From assembly GCF_028292965.1 (NCBI RefSeq), contig NZ_JAQGLG010000081.1:1-32314 (forward strand): DNA of 32,314 nt, in the 5' to 3' direction. Source of the stretch: Sphingomonas bacterium. Its GTDB lineage: Bacteria > Pseudomonadota > Alphaproteobacteria > Sphingomonadales > Sphingomonadaceae. Of this stretch, positions 16,455 through 26,863 are shown piece by piece. Each line of letters starts with the position of its first letter. Positions within the stretch are counted from its first letter, which is position 1. A program made the position numbers and the translations under genes. The notes beneath the pieces are model-generated. The model saw nothing but the letters and a program-made list of their open reading frames with translations. It had not been told where the DNA came from and made no database searches.

Positions 16455-17209
16455 ATGCATAATATCAGCTATATGCAAGTGGGACTCGGCGCGCTCGGTT
16501 GCGGGTTGGCGATGGCCGCCTCACCGGCCGTCGCGTTCAGCTGCACGCCGCAGGTTAATATGACAACTTCGCCTATTCGCAGAGCAAATATCAGACGGTG
16601 ATCAACAACAGCCAGGCGTTGCAGGTGCAATCGACCAGCACCTGCCTGTCGACCGCAGACATGCAGGATCACGAGATCGACAGCGACAACTGGCATCTCG
16701 ATGGCGCGAATATGTGGTTCGGCTTCGGCGGCGGCAACAAGAGCGACCGGGTCGAGTTGCGCGGCAGCTCATTCAGTGGCTCCGCGACCGGCAAGAAGTG
16801 GACCGGCAAGGTCAAGATCCAGTTCGGCGGCAGCTATTCGGACGGCTTCACGGTCGGCCAGGTGTTCGGTGAATCGACCCAGGACCCGATCCTGCGGCTC
16901 GAATTCTATGCCAGCCGCAGCGGCGTCAGCAATCATCTCTGGGCGGTCTATCGCACCGGCACGGGCAGCGCGACGGTCGAGTATTTCGACCTCGGCGCGG
17001 CGACCTCGTCGGCCTTCACGCCGGTGACGATGGAATATGGCACCAGCAACCGGATCCAGGTCACCTATGGCAGCGTCGTGCACGATTTCACGACCAATTT
17101 CGGCTATTGGGACAGCTCCAGCAAGACGGTCTATTTCAAGGCGGGCTGCTATCTGCAGGAAGCGGGTAGCTGCGCGGTGACCTATTCCAGCCTGACCTTC
17201 GACAAGTAA
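16455..17209 (+). pseudogene. Secreted PL7-like polysaccharide lyase, frameshifted near the N-terminus
   Basis: ATG 16455 follows AGGAGAGGAAA and encodes a signal peptide (CGLAMAASPAVAFS). This frame stops at 16599-16601. From 16559 a second frame, with TAA directly before it, continues as YDNFAYSQSKYQTVINN and runs to TAA 17207-17209. One added base near 16558 (giving QVN-YDNF) joins them into a protein of about 250 aa. The second frame shows the alginate-lyase-2 jelly-roll pattern: DNWHLDGANMWFGFGGG, RVELR, VGQVFGE, and YFKAGCYLQ. The QIH/QVH motif of PL7 reads QVF here, so its usual His is absent. Activity on alginate is therefore doubtful even if the frame is intact. Confidence 0.7.
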
Positions 17210-17327
17210 GCGGGGCGCGGTAATGGCCGCCGCGGCCGCGGCCGGGGCGGTGCGTTTCGCGCGCGGCGCCGGCTTGCCAAACCCGATCCGGCCGGCGATG
17301 TTCGGCGCGCAAAAGCGAAAGGCCGAC

Positions 17328-18053
17328 ATGACGACGATCAGCATGACAGCGCCGCGATCGCGGATCGTCGGGCGGCCTTTCTATCTCGTCATGTCGTTGC
17401 TGATGGCAGCGGTGATCGTCGGTGGCTTTTCGCGCACCGTGCCTGGCGACTTCATGGGCGCGCGCGGCTTGCCGTTGCTGCTGCACGTTCATGGCGCAGT
17501 GTTCACCTTGTGGGTGTTGCTGTTCGTCGCGCAGCCCGCCTTCATCGTGCGCGGATCGGTCGCGCTGCACCGGCGGATCGGGATGTTCGGCGCAGGGCTG
17601 GCCGGGGCGATGGTGATCATGGGGCTGGCGGCGACCTGGTATGCCGTGCGCTACGATTTCATCCCCGGCTTCTTTCCGCCGCGCCTGTTCCTGGTGATGA
17701 ACGTGATTGGCATTCTGGTGTTCGGCGGGCTGGTCGCGGCCGGCGTGGTGCTGCGCCACAGGGCCGAGTGGCACAAGCGGCTGATGCTGTGCGCGACCGT
17801 CTCGATCCTCGGGCCGGGCCTCGGGCGGTTGCTGCCGATGGATTCGTTCGGTGCCGCGGCACCGCTGGTGATGTTCGGCGTGATCGGCCTGTTCGCCTTT
17901 GCCGGCCCGGTGTTCGACCTCATCGTCAGGCGCCGGGTGCACCGCGCCTATTATTGGGGCGTCGGCGTGATCCTGTTGAGTGAAGTCGCGATCGGGCCGA
18001 TTGGTTTCTCGCCGGTCGGCGCGGCGATGTTACAGGCGGTACGGGCGCGGTAG
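17328..18053 (+). CDS. Hypothetical integral membrane protein
   Basis: The 241-aa protein starts at ATG 17328, preferred because GAAAGG lies five bases upstream and the residues before it are low-complexity. About seven hydrophobic segments are seen. Recognisable stretches are LLLHVHGAVFTLWVLLFVAQ, ALHRRIGMFGAGLAG and HKRLMLCATVSIL, with conserved-looking His residues facing the membrane. I know this arrangement from uncharacterised proteobacterial membrane proteins; no transport or enzyme role can be assigned. It is monocistronic and unrelated in sequence to the lyase before it. Confidence 0.75.
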   Translation: MTTISMTAPRSRIVGRPFYLVMSLLMAAVIVGGFSRTVPGDFMGARGLPLLLHVHGAVFTLWVLLFVAQPAFIVRGSVALHRRIGMFGAGLAGAMVIMGLAATWYAVRYDFIPGFFPPRLFLVMNVIGILVFGGLVAAGVVLRHRAEWHKRLMLCATVSILGPGLGRLLPMDSFGAAAPLVMFGVIGLFAFAGPVFDLIVRRRVHRAYYWGVGVILLSEVAIGPIGFSPVGAAMLQAVRAR

Positions 18054-18107
18054 CGGGCGCTGCCGGCACAAGACTATGGTGCGCGTCATGAAAGCTCGGA
18101 GGAGCAC

Positions 18108-18458
<351 letters not shown>

Positions 18459-18575
18459 GCGCGCGCGCCGGGTGCAGGTGACAAGCGGCCGCGCGCCGTT
18501 ACTATCGGCACGGTGACAGCCGCAAAGCCGAAAGCGCAACGGCGCGCCCTGCGCCGCCTTGCCGGGAGCGGGACG

Positions 18576-19427
18576 ATGAAGAAGCGACTTGTCGTGTTGC
18601 TCGGTTTGCTCGCGGCGGGGGCCGGCGCCGCGCCGCCTACCGGCCCGCGCGCGGCGGACGAGGCGGCGATCGTCGCGGGCGAGCGGGCCTGGGGGCAGGC
18701 CTATGTCCATGGCGATGTCGCGGTGATGCGCGACCTGCTCGACGATGATTTCCGTGGCGTCGATCCGCGCGGCAATGTCTATGACAAGGCCGCGGTACTG
18801 GCCGATGTCGCCGCCGTGCCGCATGCCAGCGCGGACGCGGTCGATGGCGTGAGCGTGCGCTTCTTCGGCGACATGGCGGTCGCCCAGGCGCGCGAGCATG
18901 AAGTGGGGCCACCACCCGAAATCCACCCCGCCGAGCGTGTGTTCACCGATGTCTGGATCAGGCGCGCGGGGCGCTGGCGAATCGTCGCCGCCGAGGATCT
19001 CGACCCCGGCTTGCCGACCGCGCCCGCGCATCAGGGGGACGTCGCGGCGATCCGCGCGCTGCGCCAGGCGAGCAACGCGGCGATCCTGCACCACGACATG
19101 GCCGCCTTCCTGCCGGCCTTTGCCGACGATGCGGTGTTCACCTGGTCCAATGGCAGCTCGGCGGTCGGCAAGCCGGCGCTGGCGGCATTCTTCGCGCACG
19201 ACTTCGCCGACCCGGCGTTCATCGCCTATGTCCGCACGCCGCAGAGGATCAGCGTCTCCGACACCGGCGCTCGCGCTGCCGAACACGGCGTGTGGACCGC
19301 ACTGAAACAGGGCACGCGTTATGGCGGCGATTACCTCGCCCATTGGGCACGCACGCCGGACGGGTGGCGGGTGCGGGGGGAGGTGTATGTGAAGCTGTAT
19401 TGCAGCGGGGCGTTGTGTACGCCTTGA
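18576..19427 (+). CDS. Secreted protein with two NTF2/SnoaL-like domains
   Basis: The protein has 283 aa from ATG 18576 (GGGAGCGGG upstream). A short signal peptide (KKRLVVLLGLLAAGAGA) precedes two tandem NTF2-like units, residues of about 28-145 and 155-275. Each begins with a helix (DEAAIVAGERAWGQAYVHGD; DVAAIRALRQASNAAILHHD) and contains strand pairs ending in WRIVAAEDL and WRVRGEVYVKL. It resembles the DUF4440/SnoaL-type proteins of the periplasm. No catalytic residue set is obvious. The duplicated domain may mean it forms an internal pseudo-dimer. Confidence 0.82.
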   Translation: MKKRLVVLLGLLAAGAGAAPPTGPRAADEAAIVAGERAWGQAYVHGDVAVMRDLLDDDFRGVDPRGNVYDKAAVLADVAAVPHASADAVDGVSVRFFGDMAVAQAREHEVGPPPEIHPAERVFTDVWIRRAGRWRIVAAEDLDPGLPTAPAHQGDVAAIRALRQASNAAILHHDMAAFLPAFADDAVFTWSNGSSAVGKPALAAFFAHDFADPAFIAYVRTPQRISVSDTGARAAEHGVWTALKQGTRYGGDYLAHWARTPDGWRVRGEVYVKLYCSGALCTP

Positions 19428-19450
19428 GGGGCGGGGGTGGTTCCGGCCAA

Positions 19451-19885
19451 CTAGTCTAAGGCGGCGCGAGTGCGGAGGAACGACAGGTAACGCGTATCTT
19501 CGGAAGCAAACACCTCCTCACCACCAGCCATGTAAGCGCGCATCAATTCGTCGGCAGCACGATCGTGCTCTTCTATGTTGAGAAGGACCTGGCCCAAGCG
19601 AAGATGGAGGAACGGATTTCCGACGGCCTCAGGGCAGGTCATTGCATATTCAAGCGCCTCACGCGCCGAGGTGTTGTAGCCTGAAAGAAAGGCGGAATCA
19701 CCGATAGCCCCCAAAATCCAGGTGGACGCATTCCATTCGTTCTTTGGCTCAGGGACAATCGCCCACGCCCGATTATACGCGCGGATAGCGTCCTTGAATT
19801 TTCCTGCGGATGCGAGATTGTCGCCATCAGCGCAAAAACGCTGGATTGCCTCATGCACCTGCGGGGAAAGCTCTTGCGTCGTCAT
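19451..19885 (-). CDS. TPR-type protein, possibly an orphan immunity protein
   Basis: This is a 144-aa cytoplasmic, all-helical protein starting at ATG 19885. Helical repeats are seen in FCADGDNLASAGKFKDAIRA, GDSAFLSGYNTSAREALEYA and NPFLHLRLGQVLLNIEEHDR, each a TPR-like helix pair, ending with YLSFLRTR. Proteins of this look occur in many Proteobacteria beside polymorphic-toxin or Rhs genes and are thought to act as immunity or accessory proteins; that is recalled and not shown here, and no toxin gene is present. Base composition is clearly less GC-rich than its neighbours, which suggests acquisition by transfer. Confidence 0.65.
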   Translation of the reverse strand: MTTQELSPQVHEAIQRFCADGDNLASAGKFKDAIRAYNRAWAIVPEPKNEWNASTWILGAIGDSAFLSGYNTSAREALEYAMTCPEAVGNPFLHLRLGQVLLNIEEHDRAADELMRAYMAGGEEVFASEDTRYLSFLRTRAALD

Positions 19886-19969
19886 AGCGCAAAATAGCTA
19901 TTCGACCGTGCCCTATCGTTCAAGGGTTGCGCTCTCGCAATCAGTGCGAACGTTTCGGGGCGTTCGGCT

Positions 19970-20923
19970 TCAGTAGAACCACGTCTGGCATAGGTGCAGC
20001 CGATGATCCCCGCGCTCCGGCGTAGCCACCCCCGCGTTCCACAACGCAAAATCGATCGCCCGCGCCGTCGCGATAACCCCACGCTGCGCCAATTCCAGTC
20101 GCAACAATTCACACACATGCACCGACACCGCGCGCAGTTCGATTTCCGCGCGGCTCCCTGGGCGCAGCGTCTCGCCCCGGCCGATGCGGTGCGACAGCGC
20201 CGGGTGGTAGCGCAGCACGCCGTTCGCCTCGAGGACGAAGGGCAGCATGTTGTCGGCGAACACCGTCAGGCGGTCGAGGCCGTGGATCTCGAACAGCCCG
20301 CGTTCGGCGCCGGCGATGGCGGTGTCGTGGACGAGGATCTGGGCGCGCTTGAGTAGCCATACTTCCTCGCCGGCGAGGTGGGACACGTCGCGGAACATCG
20401 GCATGCGGCAGAGCAGCGCCACCATGTCGTCGGCCTGGTGGTTGCCATAAGTCAGCATGTTGGCGCAGCGGCCGTTCAGGTCGGTTTCGATGAAGTGGCC
20501 GAGCTCGCGCAGCGCCTCGACCGCCCAGCCGATGAACGGGCGGAGCGGTGCGCTCGCCGGGTCCTGGCCGAGGATGTGCGACATCTCGGCCGCGTCGATC
20601 GCCTGCAATGCCGCCGGGGTCGGCGCCCCCCTTTCCGCGAACCAATCGCGCAGCGCCGTGGCCAGCGCGAAATAACCCTTTTCGCCGCGATACGACCGGT
20701 AATGCGCGAAGAAGCCCGAGCCGAAATTCAGCGCGTCGAGGACGAGGAAATACCCCACCGTCTGCTCGACATCGCCGGCGAAATGGTGCGGCGTGTGGGT
20801 CATCGCCTCGGGGAGCAGCGGAGCGATGCGCTCGGCGAACCTTGGCAACGCGACTTCGTCGATCGTCACCAGCCGCGCCGTCTCGGCGACCCGGCGGCAG
20901 GAGGGCAGCACGCGTTCGATCAT
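19970..20923 (-). CDS. Queuosine salvage protein (DUF2419/Qng1 family)
   Basis: The protein has 317 aa from ATG 20923, four bases after the tgt stop codon. The frame is open upstream into tgt, but 20923 fits the operon spacing and the family N-terminus. Conserved DUF2419 patterns are HHFAGDVEQTVGYFLVLDALNFGSGFF (quoted here for its VLDALNFGSGF core), YFALATALRDW, RAQILVHD, LTVFADNMLPFVL and a C-terminal DFALWNAG. Members release queuine base from queuosine nucleotide so that it can be reused for tRNA modification. Adjacency to tgt and yhhQ strongly supports that role. Confidence 0.88.
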   Translation of the reverse strand: MIERVLPSCRRVAETARLVTIDEVALPRFAERIAPLLPEAMTHTPHHFAGDVEQTVGYFLVLDALNFGSGFFAHYRSYRGEKGYFALATALRDWFAERGAPTPAALQAIDAAEMSHILGQDPASAPLRPFIGWAVEALRELGHFIETDLNGRCANMLTYGNHQADDMVALLCRMPMFRDVSHLAGEEVWLLKRAQILVHDTAIAGAERGLFEIHGLDRLTVFADNMLPFVLEANGVLRYHPALSHRIGRGETLRPGSRAEIELRAVSVHVCELLRLELAQRGVIATARAIDFALWNAGVATPERGDHRLHLCQTWFY

Positions 20924-20927
20924 CGCC

Positions 20928-22304
<1,377 letters not shown>

Positions 22305-22332
22305 TAGTAAGAATGGGAATGTGCGCGCTCCA

Positions 22333-23091
22333 TCACGCAGCGCCCGCCACACCCTTACGGTGCGGGATGGCCCGGAACATCTTGCGCGAGAGATAGATAA
22401 ACGGCGTGTCGAGCAGCGAGACGAACACGCGAATGCCGAAGGTGCCGAGGATATAGGTGAAGATCACACTGTCCCAGGGAACCGGGTGCGCGGCGAACAC
22501 GCGCCAGGCGAGGAGCGAGAACACCGTATTGTCGAGCAGCGCGGCGGCGATGTTCGAGGCGCCGTTGCGCAGCCATAATTGCCGGCCGCCGGTGCGCTTC
22601 TTGAGCCAGGCGAAGATCGTCACGTCGAGATGCTGGCTGAGCAGATAGGACATCAACCCGGCGGCGAGCAGCCCGACCTGGGGCAGCATCAGCGTGGTCA
22701 GCGCACCCTCGACCGCGGCGCCCTCGGGCAGCGGATGATAGCCGAGCGTCAGCAGCATGACGAAGGTGAACAGGATCTGGCAGGCGAAACCGGTCCAGAT
22801 CGTCCGCCTCGCGGCGGCGGCGCCGTAATTCTCGGCGATCACGTCGATGGCGAGATAGGTGCTGGTGAACAGCTCGGTGCCGAGCGCGACGGGGTGCGCG
22901 AAGACCGAGAATTGCGCGGTCTTCATCACCTGGAAATTGGCCGCGATAATCGCGACGACGATGAACGCGGTCAGCCCGGTCAGCCCGAACAGCCGCATCA
23001 TCACCAGCACGCCGCCATAGGCCGTGGCGATCATCGCCAGCGAGAGCAGCTCGGGCGGCAGCGTGTTGAGGAAGGCGATGGCGGTGCCCAT
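22333..23091 (-). CDS. yhhQ: Queuosine-precursor transporter YhhQ
   Basis: This 252-aa integral membrane protein of the VUT/YhhQ (ECF-related) family starts at ATG 23091. Six or seven hydrophobic segments are visible. Family marks include NFQVMKTAQFSVFAHPVALGT, TYLAIDVIAENYGAAAARR (YhhQ-type D.I.E.YG.) and the C-terminal LDNTVFSLLAW and FILGTFGIRV-like stretch (TYILGTFGIRVFVSLLDTPF). YhhQ imports preQ0/preQ1 in E. coli, and relatives import queuine. It is the first gene of the salvage set and is separated from tgt by a 30-bp inverted repeat. No preQ1 riboswitch was recognised upstream. Confidence 0.92.
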   Translation of the reverse strand: MGTAIAFLNTLPPELLSLAMIATAYGGVLVMMRLFGLTGLTAFIVVAIIAANFQVMKTAQFSVFAHPVALGTELFTSTYLAIDVIAENYGAAAARRTIWTGFACQILFTFVMLLTLGYHPLPEGAAVEGALTTLMLPQVGLLAAGLMSYLLSQHLDVTIFAWLKKRTGGRQLWLRNGASNIAAALLDNTVFSLLAWRVFAAHPVPWDSVIFTYILGTFGIRVFVSLLDTPFIYLSRKMFRAIPHRKGVAGAA

Positions 23092-23244
23092 GAGTGAGCG
23101 GTTGGTCCTGTTGGCGGGTGCGGCGGCGCGCGAAGCGGGGGCTTCTTGCGGGGTATAAGCGGGGCGTCAAGGGTTGGGGTGGTGTCGTGTCGCTAGCCGT
23201 GATGGCATCTTGTCTCCCAGTCCCGGTCGTCGGCCTTCTTCTTG

Positions 23245-23452
23245 CCCCTCCCTGCAAGGGAGGGGTCGGGGGTGGGTTGGCGAGCGCAGCGAGCCATCTT
23301 GGGTTCGCGACATGCAGCACCGCATCGATCCGGAACCGTGGAACTCGGGATGATCGCAACACGGAAGGCACCGCCGAGTACATTCTGTCGGAAGCCGCCG
23401 AGTGCCTCGGCGGCACCCACCCCCAACCCCTACCTGAAAGGGAGGGGAGACT
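23245..23452. repeat. Intergenic palindromic repeat pair
   Basis: A perfect hairpin CCCCTCCCT-GCA-AGGGAGGGG lies at 23245-23265 and continues into TCGGGGGTGGGTT. A roughly mirrored copy (CACCCACCCCCAACCCCTACC, followed by AGGGAGGGG) lies near 23415-23452. This is a sphingomonad-type intergenic repeat. The rest of the 403-base gap from 23092 to 23494 shows no gene. Confidence 0.65.
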
Positions 23453-23494
23453 GAGAGGGCACCGTCCGGCCGGTTGTCTCAGGCTTTCACCTGA

Positions 23495-24127
23495 TCACAC
23501 CATGTCCTCATTATATTTGAAGTGAACCCCCGGTGGCCCGGCAACCGCGCCGTCCAGCAAAGTCGCCGCAACGGCGCGCGCCGGGCTGATGCGCAGCCGG
23601 TGCGGCACCAGCGGCGCCAGCAGCCGCAGGGCGACAACCCATGCCCGCTCGCCGACGCGCCGTTCCGTGCGATCGCCGGCGAGCACGCTGGGGCGGACGA
23701 TGGTGAGTGACGGGAATCCGACCCCGGTCAGCGCCCCTTCCAGCTCCCCCTTCAGCCGGGGATAGGCGAAGCGCGAGCGGGCGTCGGCCCCAAGCGACGA
23801 GGTCAGCGCGAAGCGCGCCGCGCCATGCTCGCGGGCGAGCCGGGCGACGGCAAGCGGATAGCCGTAATCGATCTGCCGATAGACGTCCGGCGAGCTGGTT
23901 TTCGCGCGGGTGGTGCCGAGCGCGCAGACCACGCCGTCGACCGCCCACCAATCGGCCCGGCGGGGCAGATCGGCAAAATCGACCACGACATTCTCCAGCC
24001 GCTCCTGCGGCGGCATCGCGCGCCGCGTCAGGGCGACGAGCTGGCTGACGCGCGGGTCGGCCAGCGCCTGCGCCACGACCTGCTGCCCGACGAGCCCCGT
24101 CGCGCCGACGATCAGCAATCTCGTCAT
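23495..24127 (-). CDS. NAD(P)-binding Rossmann protein (NmrA/atypical SDR type)
   Basis: The protein has 210 aa from ATG 24127 behind GGGAGCAGGGC. The dinucleotide-binding motif GATGLVGQQV is at residues 8-17, followed by a strand with ALTRRAMP. The middle has VDGVVCALGTT, and then RFALTSSLGADARSRFAYPRLKG, where the Y..LKG pattern stands for the YxxxK of SDR proteins. Its pattern resembles the small HTATIP2/YbjT-type oxidoreductases. Reaction and substrate are unknown. It is alone on its strand. Confidence 0.85.
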   Translation of the reverse strand: MTRLLIVGATGLVGQQVVAQALADPRVSQLVALTRRAMPPQERLENVVVDFADLPRRADWWAVDGVVCALGTTRAKTSSPDVYRQIDYGYPLAVARLAREHGAARFALTSSLGADARSRFAYPRLKGELEGALTGVGFPSLTIVRPSVLAGDRTERRVGERAWVVALRLLAPLVPHRLRISPARAVAATLLDGAVAGPPGVHFKYNEDMV

Positions 24128-24331
24128 GCCCTGCTCCCTGCGCCGCGATGCGCGCGCGACGCATTATAGCATGGCGCCGCCGTCGGGCAGCGTGGCGATG
24201 TTCGCCGGCATCGGCACCGCGCGCATGACCGCCCTTTGCCAGGATGGCGCGGCGTTGTAAGGTGCGTGCGATAAAGCGGGTAGCAAGCTTGTCGCGGGCG
24301 ACGGCCAGACCTGAACATCAAGGAGCGGATG

Positions 24332-25615
24332 ATGAGGCGTGGATCTTTGCTGTTGAGCGTCGCGGTCGCGCTGACACCGGTGTCTATCGCGGGCGCGGCG
24401 ACGATCGGCCATATGACGCCGGCCGAGCCGATCACCGCCGAACGGATTGCCCGGGCACCGCGCGACGAACGGGCGGCCTGGTCCGCCTATCTGGCGCGCT
24501 CGCAGCAATTGATGGCTGCCGACAAGGCGGCGCTTGCCGAGGAGCGCGCGGGTGGCGCCGCGCCGTCGTCTCCGCCGGCCGGTCCATCGGGCGGCGCGGG
24601 CATGCCGCTCGACCGGCCGCCGGCGTGGTACGCATCGCCCGAGGCGCGGCACGTCGCCGACAATATCGTCAGCTTCCAGACGCCGGCCGGAGGCTGGGGC
24701 AAGAATGTCGATCGCACCGGGCCGGTACGCCGGGCGGGCGAACATTATGTCGTGATCGAGAATCTGCCGGCCAATGCGCGCACCGATGCCGACCCGGGAT
24801 GGAGCTATGTCGGGACGATCGACAATGATGCGACGACGACCGAAATCCGTTTCCTCGCGCGGGTCCAGGCGGCGCTGCCGGGCGCCGACGGTGCGCCCTA
24901 TCGTGCGGCGGCGCTGAAGGGCGTGCGTTACCTGCTCGCCGCGCAATTCCCCAATGGCGGCTGGCCGCAGGTCTTTCCGCTTCAGGGCGGGTATCACGAC
25001 GCGTTGACCTTCAACGACGACGCCCTGACTCTGGTCGTCGAGACCCTGGCGACGGTCGGCTCGCGCATGGGTGACTATGCGTTCGTGCCGGCATCGGTCG
25101 CGGGAGCGGCGAGCGCCGCGTCCGACCGCGCGCTGGCCGTTATCCTGCGCAGCCAGGTCGTGATCGACGGCAAACCTGCCGTCTGGGGGCAGCAGCACGA
25201 CGCGGTCACGCTGGCGCCGGTCGGCGCACGAAATTTCGAGCCGATCGCGCTGTCTTCGTCCGAAAGCGCCGACCTGCTGATGTTCCTGATGGAGCAGCCG
25301 GCGCCGTCGCGCGAGGTGATCGCGGCGGTAAATGGCGGGATCGCTTGGTTGAAGGCCCATCAAATCGTCGGCTATGACTGGCGGCCCGACGAAAAGGGCG
25401 TGCGGTCGGTGATCGCCAACCCGGCCGCCGCGCCGATCTGGGCGCGCTATTATGATCCGGCGACCGGCAGGCCGATCTTCGGCGACCGCGACCGCACGAT
25501 CCATGACGATGTCGCGGAACTGAGTGTCGAGCGGCGCAACGGCTATGCGTGGTATGGCAGAGGCCCGGCCAAAGCGCTGAAGGCTTATCAACAATGGTCG
25601 CTGCGCCACCGCTAG
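24332..25615 (+). CDS. Secreted pectate lyase, PL10 family
   Basis: The protein has 427 aa from ATG 24332, which is six bases after AGGAG; the ATG at 24329 would be only three bases away. A signal peptide ends near AGAATIG. Residues of about 65-95 are a Pro/Ala/Gly-rich linker. The PL10 catalytic domain follows: QTPAGGWGKNVD, TIDNDATTTEIRFLAR, QFPNGGWPQVFPLQGGY, ITFND-type LTFNDDAL, WGQQHDAVTL, and a C-terminal IFGDRDRTIHDDV plus SVERRNGYAWYG. The enzyme cleaves polygalacturonate by calcium-assisted beta-elimination. It is monocistronic and indicates use of plant cell-wall pectin. Confidence 0.93.
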   Translation: MRRGSLLLSVAVALTPVSIAGAATIGHMTPAEPITAERIARAPRDERAAWSAYLARSQQLMAADKAALAEERAGGAAPSSPPAGPSGGAGMPLDRPPAWYASPEARHVADNIVSFQTPAGGWGKNVDRTGPVRRAGEHYVVIENLPANARTDADPGWSYVGTIDNDATTTEIRFLARVQAALPGADGAPYRAAALKGVRYLLAAQFPNGGWPQVFPLQGGYHDALTFNDDALTLVVETLATVGSRMGDYAFVPASVAGAASAASDRALAVILRSQVVIDGKPAVWGQQHDAVTLAPVGARNFEPIALSSSESADLLMFLMEQPAPSREVIAAVNGGIAWLKAHQIVGYDWRPDEKGVRSVIANPAAAPIWARYYDPATGRPIFGDRDRTIHDDVAELSVERRNGYAWYGRGPAKALKAYQQWSLRHR

Positions 25616-25711
25616 CGGCGATGCGCGAGCGACGGCGGGTCGGCCGCAGCGGCTTGGGGTCTTGCTGAATTTTCCCGTCTCGATAAGGTGCGCGCAGGGG
25701 GAGTAAACGCT

Positions 25712-26302
25712 GTGATTCTCAGGCTCTTGATGCCGGCACTTGCCGTGATGGCGGGGTCGGCGAGCGAGGTTCGCGCACAGGCTGCGATGCCGGCGCCGCA
25801 AACCGCCGCGCCCGCCACCGTGCCGGCGCCAGCCGCGGCCCCGGTCGATGGCGATCATATTCCGGTCAAGACCGTGGTCGAGATCGAGATCACCGAGGCG
25901 ATTTCCTCCAAAACCAGCAATGTCGGCGATGGGTTCGCGCTGAAGCTGGTCACGCCACTGGTCATCGGCGGCAAGACGATGCTGCCCGCCGGATTGGCCG
26001 GGCGGGGCGAGGTGACGCATGTCGGCAAGACCGGCTCGGGCGGGCAATCGGGCGAACTCATCGTCAACGCGCGCTTCCTGCAATGCGGCGATCTGCGCAT
26101 CCCGCTCGGGCATTTCCATCGCGCGGCGACGGGCAAGGACAACATGGGTGCGGCCTTCGCCGTGGGCGCGCTCATTCCTTTCGGCCAGCTGCTGGTGTCG
26201 GGTCACGATGTGACGATTCCGGCCGGCACCGGCGGTACCGCGCAGGTCAACGAAGATGTGTCGCTCGCGGCTGTGAAACAGTGCGCGCCGGCGGCGGGAT
26301 AA
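25712..26302 (+). CDS. Secreted hypothetical protein
   Basis: GTG 25712 is chosen (196 aa) because GGGGGAG lies eight bases upstream and the signal peptide (ILRLLMPALAVMAGSASEVRAQ) then begins directly; GTG 25688 is an alternative. A Pro/Ala linker follows (about 25-50), then a compact domain of strands: VKTVVEIEITEAISSKTSNVGDGF, LPAGLAGRGEVTHVGK, LIVNARFLQCGDLRIPLGHF. This resembles the conserved export proteins of sphingomonads that set an intrinsic parameter list ('GDxFALKL'); no enzyme motif was recognised. It is followed 22 bases later by the DUF2846 gene, and the two may be co-transcribed. Confidence 0.72.
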   Translation: MILRLLMPALAVMAGSASEVRAQAAMPAPQTAAPATVPAPAAAPVDGDHIPVKTVVEIEITEAISSKTSNVGDGFALKLVTPLVIGGKTMLPAGLAGRGEVTHVGKTGSGGQSGELIVNARFLQCGDLRIPLGHFHRAATGKDNMGAAFAVGALIPFGQLLVSGHDVTIPAGTGGTAQVNEDVSLAAVKQCAPAAG

Positions 26303-26324
26303 GTTTTCTCAACGGGAGGGTAGC

Positions 26325-26801
26325 ATGAAGACGGGAATGATGTTGCGCGCGGCCTGCGGCCTGGCGCTGGCGATGGCCACATCCGGCGCGATCGCCGAGG
26401 ATGCGGCGCCGATCAAGACCAAGACGGGCGAAATCGGTGCGGCGCCGGCCGGCAAGGCGCAGGTGGTGTTCTTCCGCCCCGGCTCGATCATGGGCATGGC
26501 GCTCGGCTGCACCGTGCATGAGGGCGAGCGCGAACTGGCCCGGCTCGGCGCCGGCAAATATTATGTCGTCACCATGGCGCCGGGCAAGCACACCCTGTTC
26601 ACGCGCGGCCAGGTGGGCGACTCGCTGAACCTCGAAGTCGAGGCCGACGAGACCTATTTCGTGAAGTGCAAGATCGGCAACGGCACGATCTCCGGCGCGC
26701 CGGTGCTCGAACCGTCCGATCGCGACAGCTTCGCCAAGAAGGCCAAGGGTTCTTCGATGTGGACCGCGCCGGCGGACTGGGTGCAGAAGAACGGCGGCTG
26801 A
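26325..26801 (+). CDS. DUF2846 domain secreted protein
   Basis: The protein has 158 aa from ATG 26325, preceded by GGGAGGG. Its signal peptide ends near SGAIAED. The DUF2846 core is clear: KAQVVFFRPGSIMGMALGC, VHEGERELARLGAGKYYVV, PGKHTLFTRG, LEVEADETYFVKCKI. Members are small exported beta-sandwich proteins of unknown role, often lipoproteins; this one has no lipobox. It lies in the same direction as the preceding secreted protein. Confidence 0.87.
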   Translation: MKTGMMLRAACGLALAMATSGAIAEDAAPIKTKTGEIGAAPAGKAQVVFFRPGSIMGMALGCTVHEGERELARLGAGKYYVVTMAPGKHTLFTRGQVGDSLNLEVEADETYFVKCKIGNGTISGAPVLEPSDRDSFAKKAKGSSMWTAPADWVQKNGG

Positions 26802-26863
26802 GCTCGTTGGCCGAGGGGCTGCCGCCGCGAAGCGGCAGTCGCTTCGGCCTCGTCGTTGCGCAG

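Noticed and set aside
23092..23494. Genes or a preQ1 riboswitch upstream of yhhQ
   Set aside because: Open frames here only follow the inverted repeats, and no preQ1-type aptamer pattern was recognised by eye.
24164..24250. Very small minus-strand ORF ending in MPANIATLPDGGAML
   Set aside because: The ending looks protein-like, but there is no clear start or ribosome-binding site and the longer frame is antisense to the pectate lyase.
24164..26206. Minus-strand ORF of 680 codons
   Set aside because: It lies opposite the PL10 pectate lyase and the secreted protein, has the Arg/Gly/Ala-rich composition of an antisense frame in GC-rich DNA and shows no family motif.
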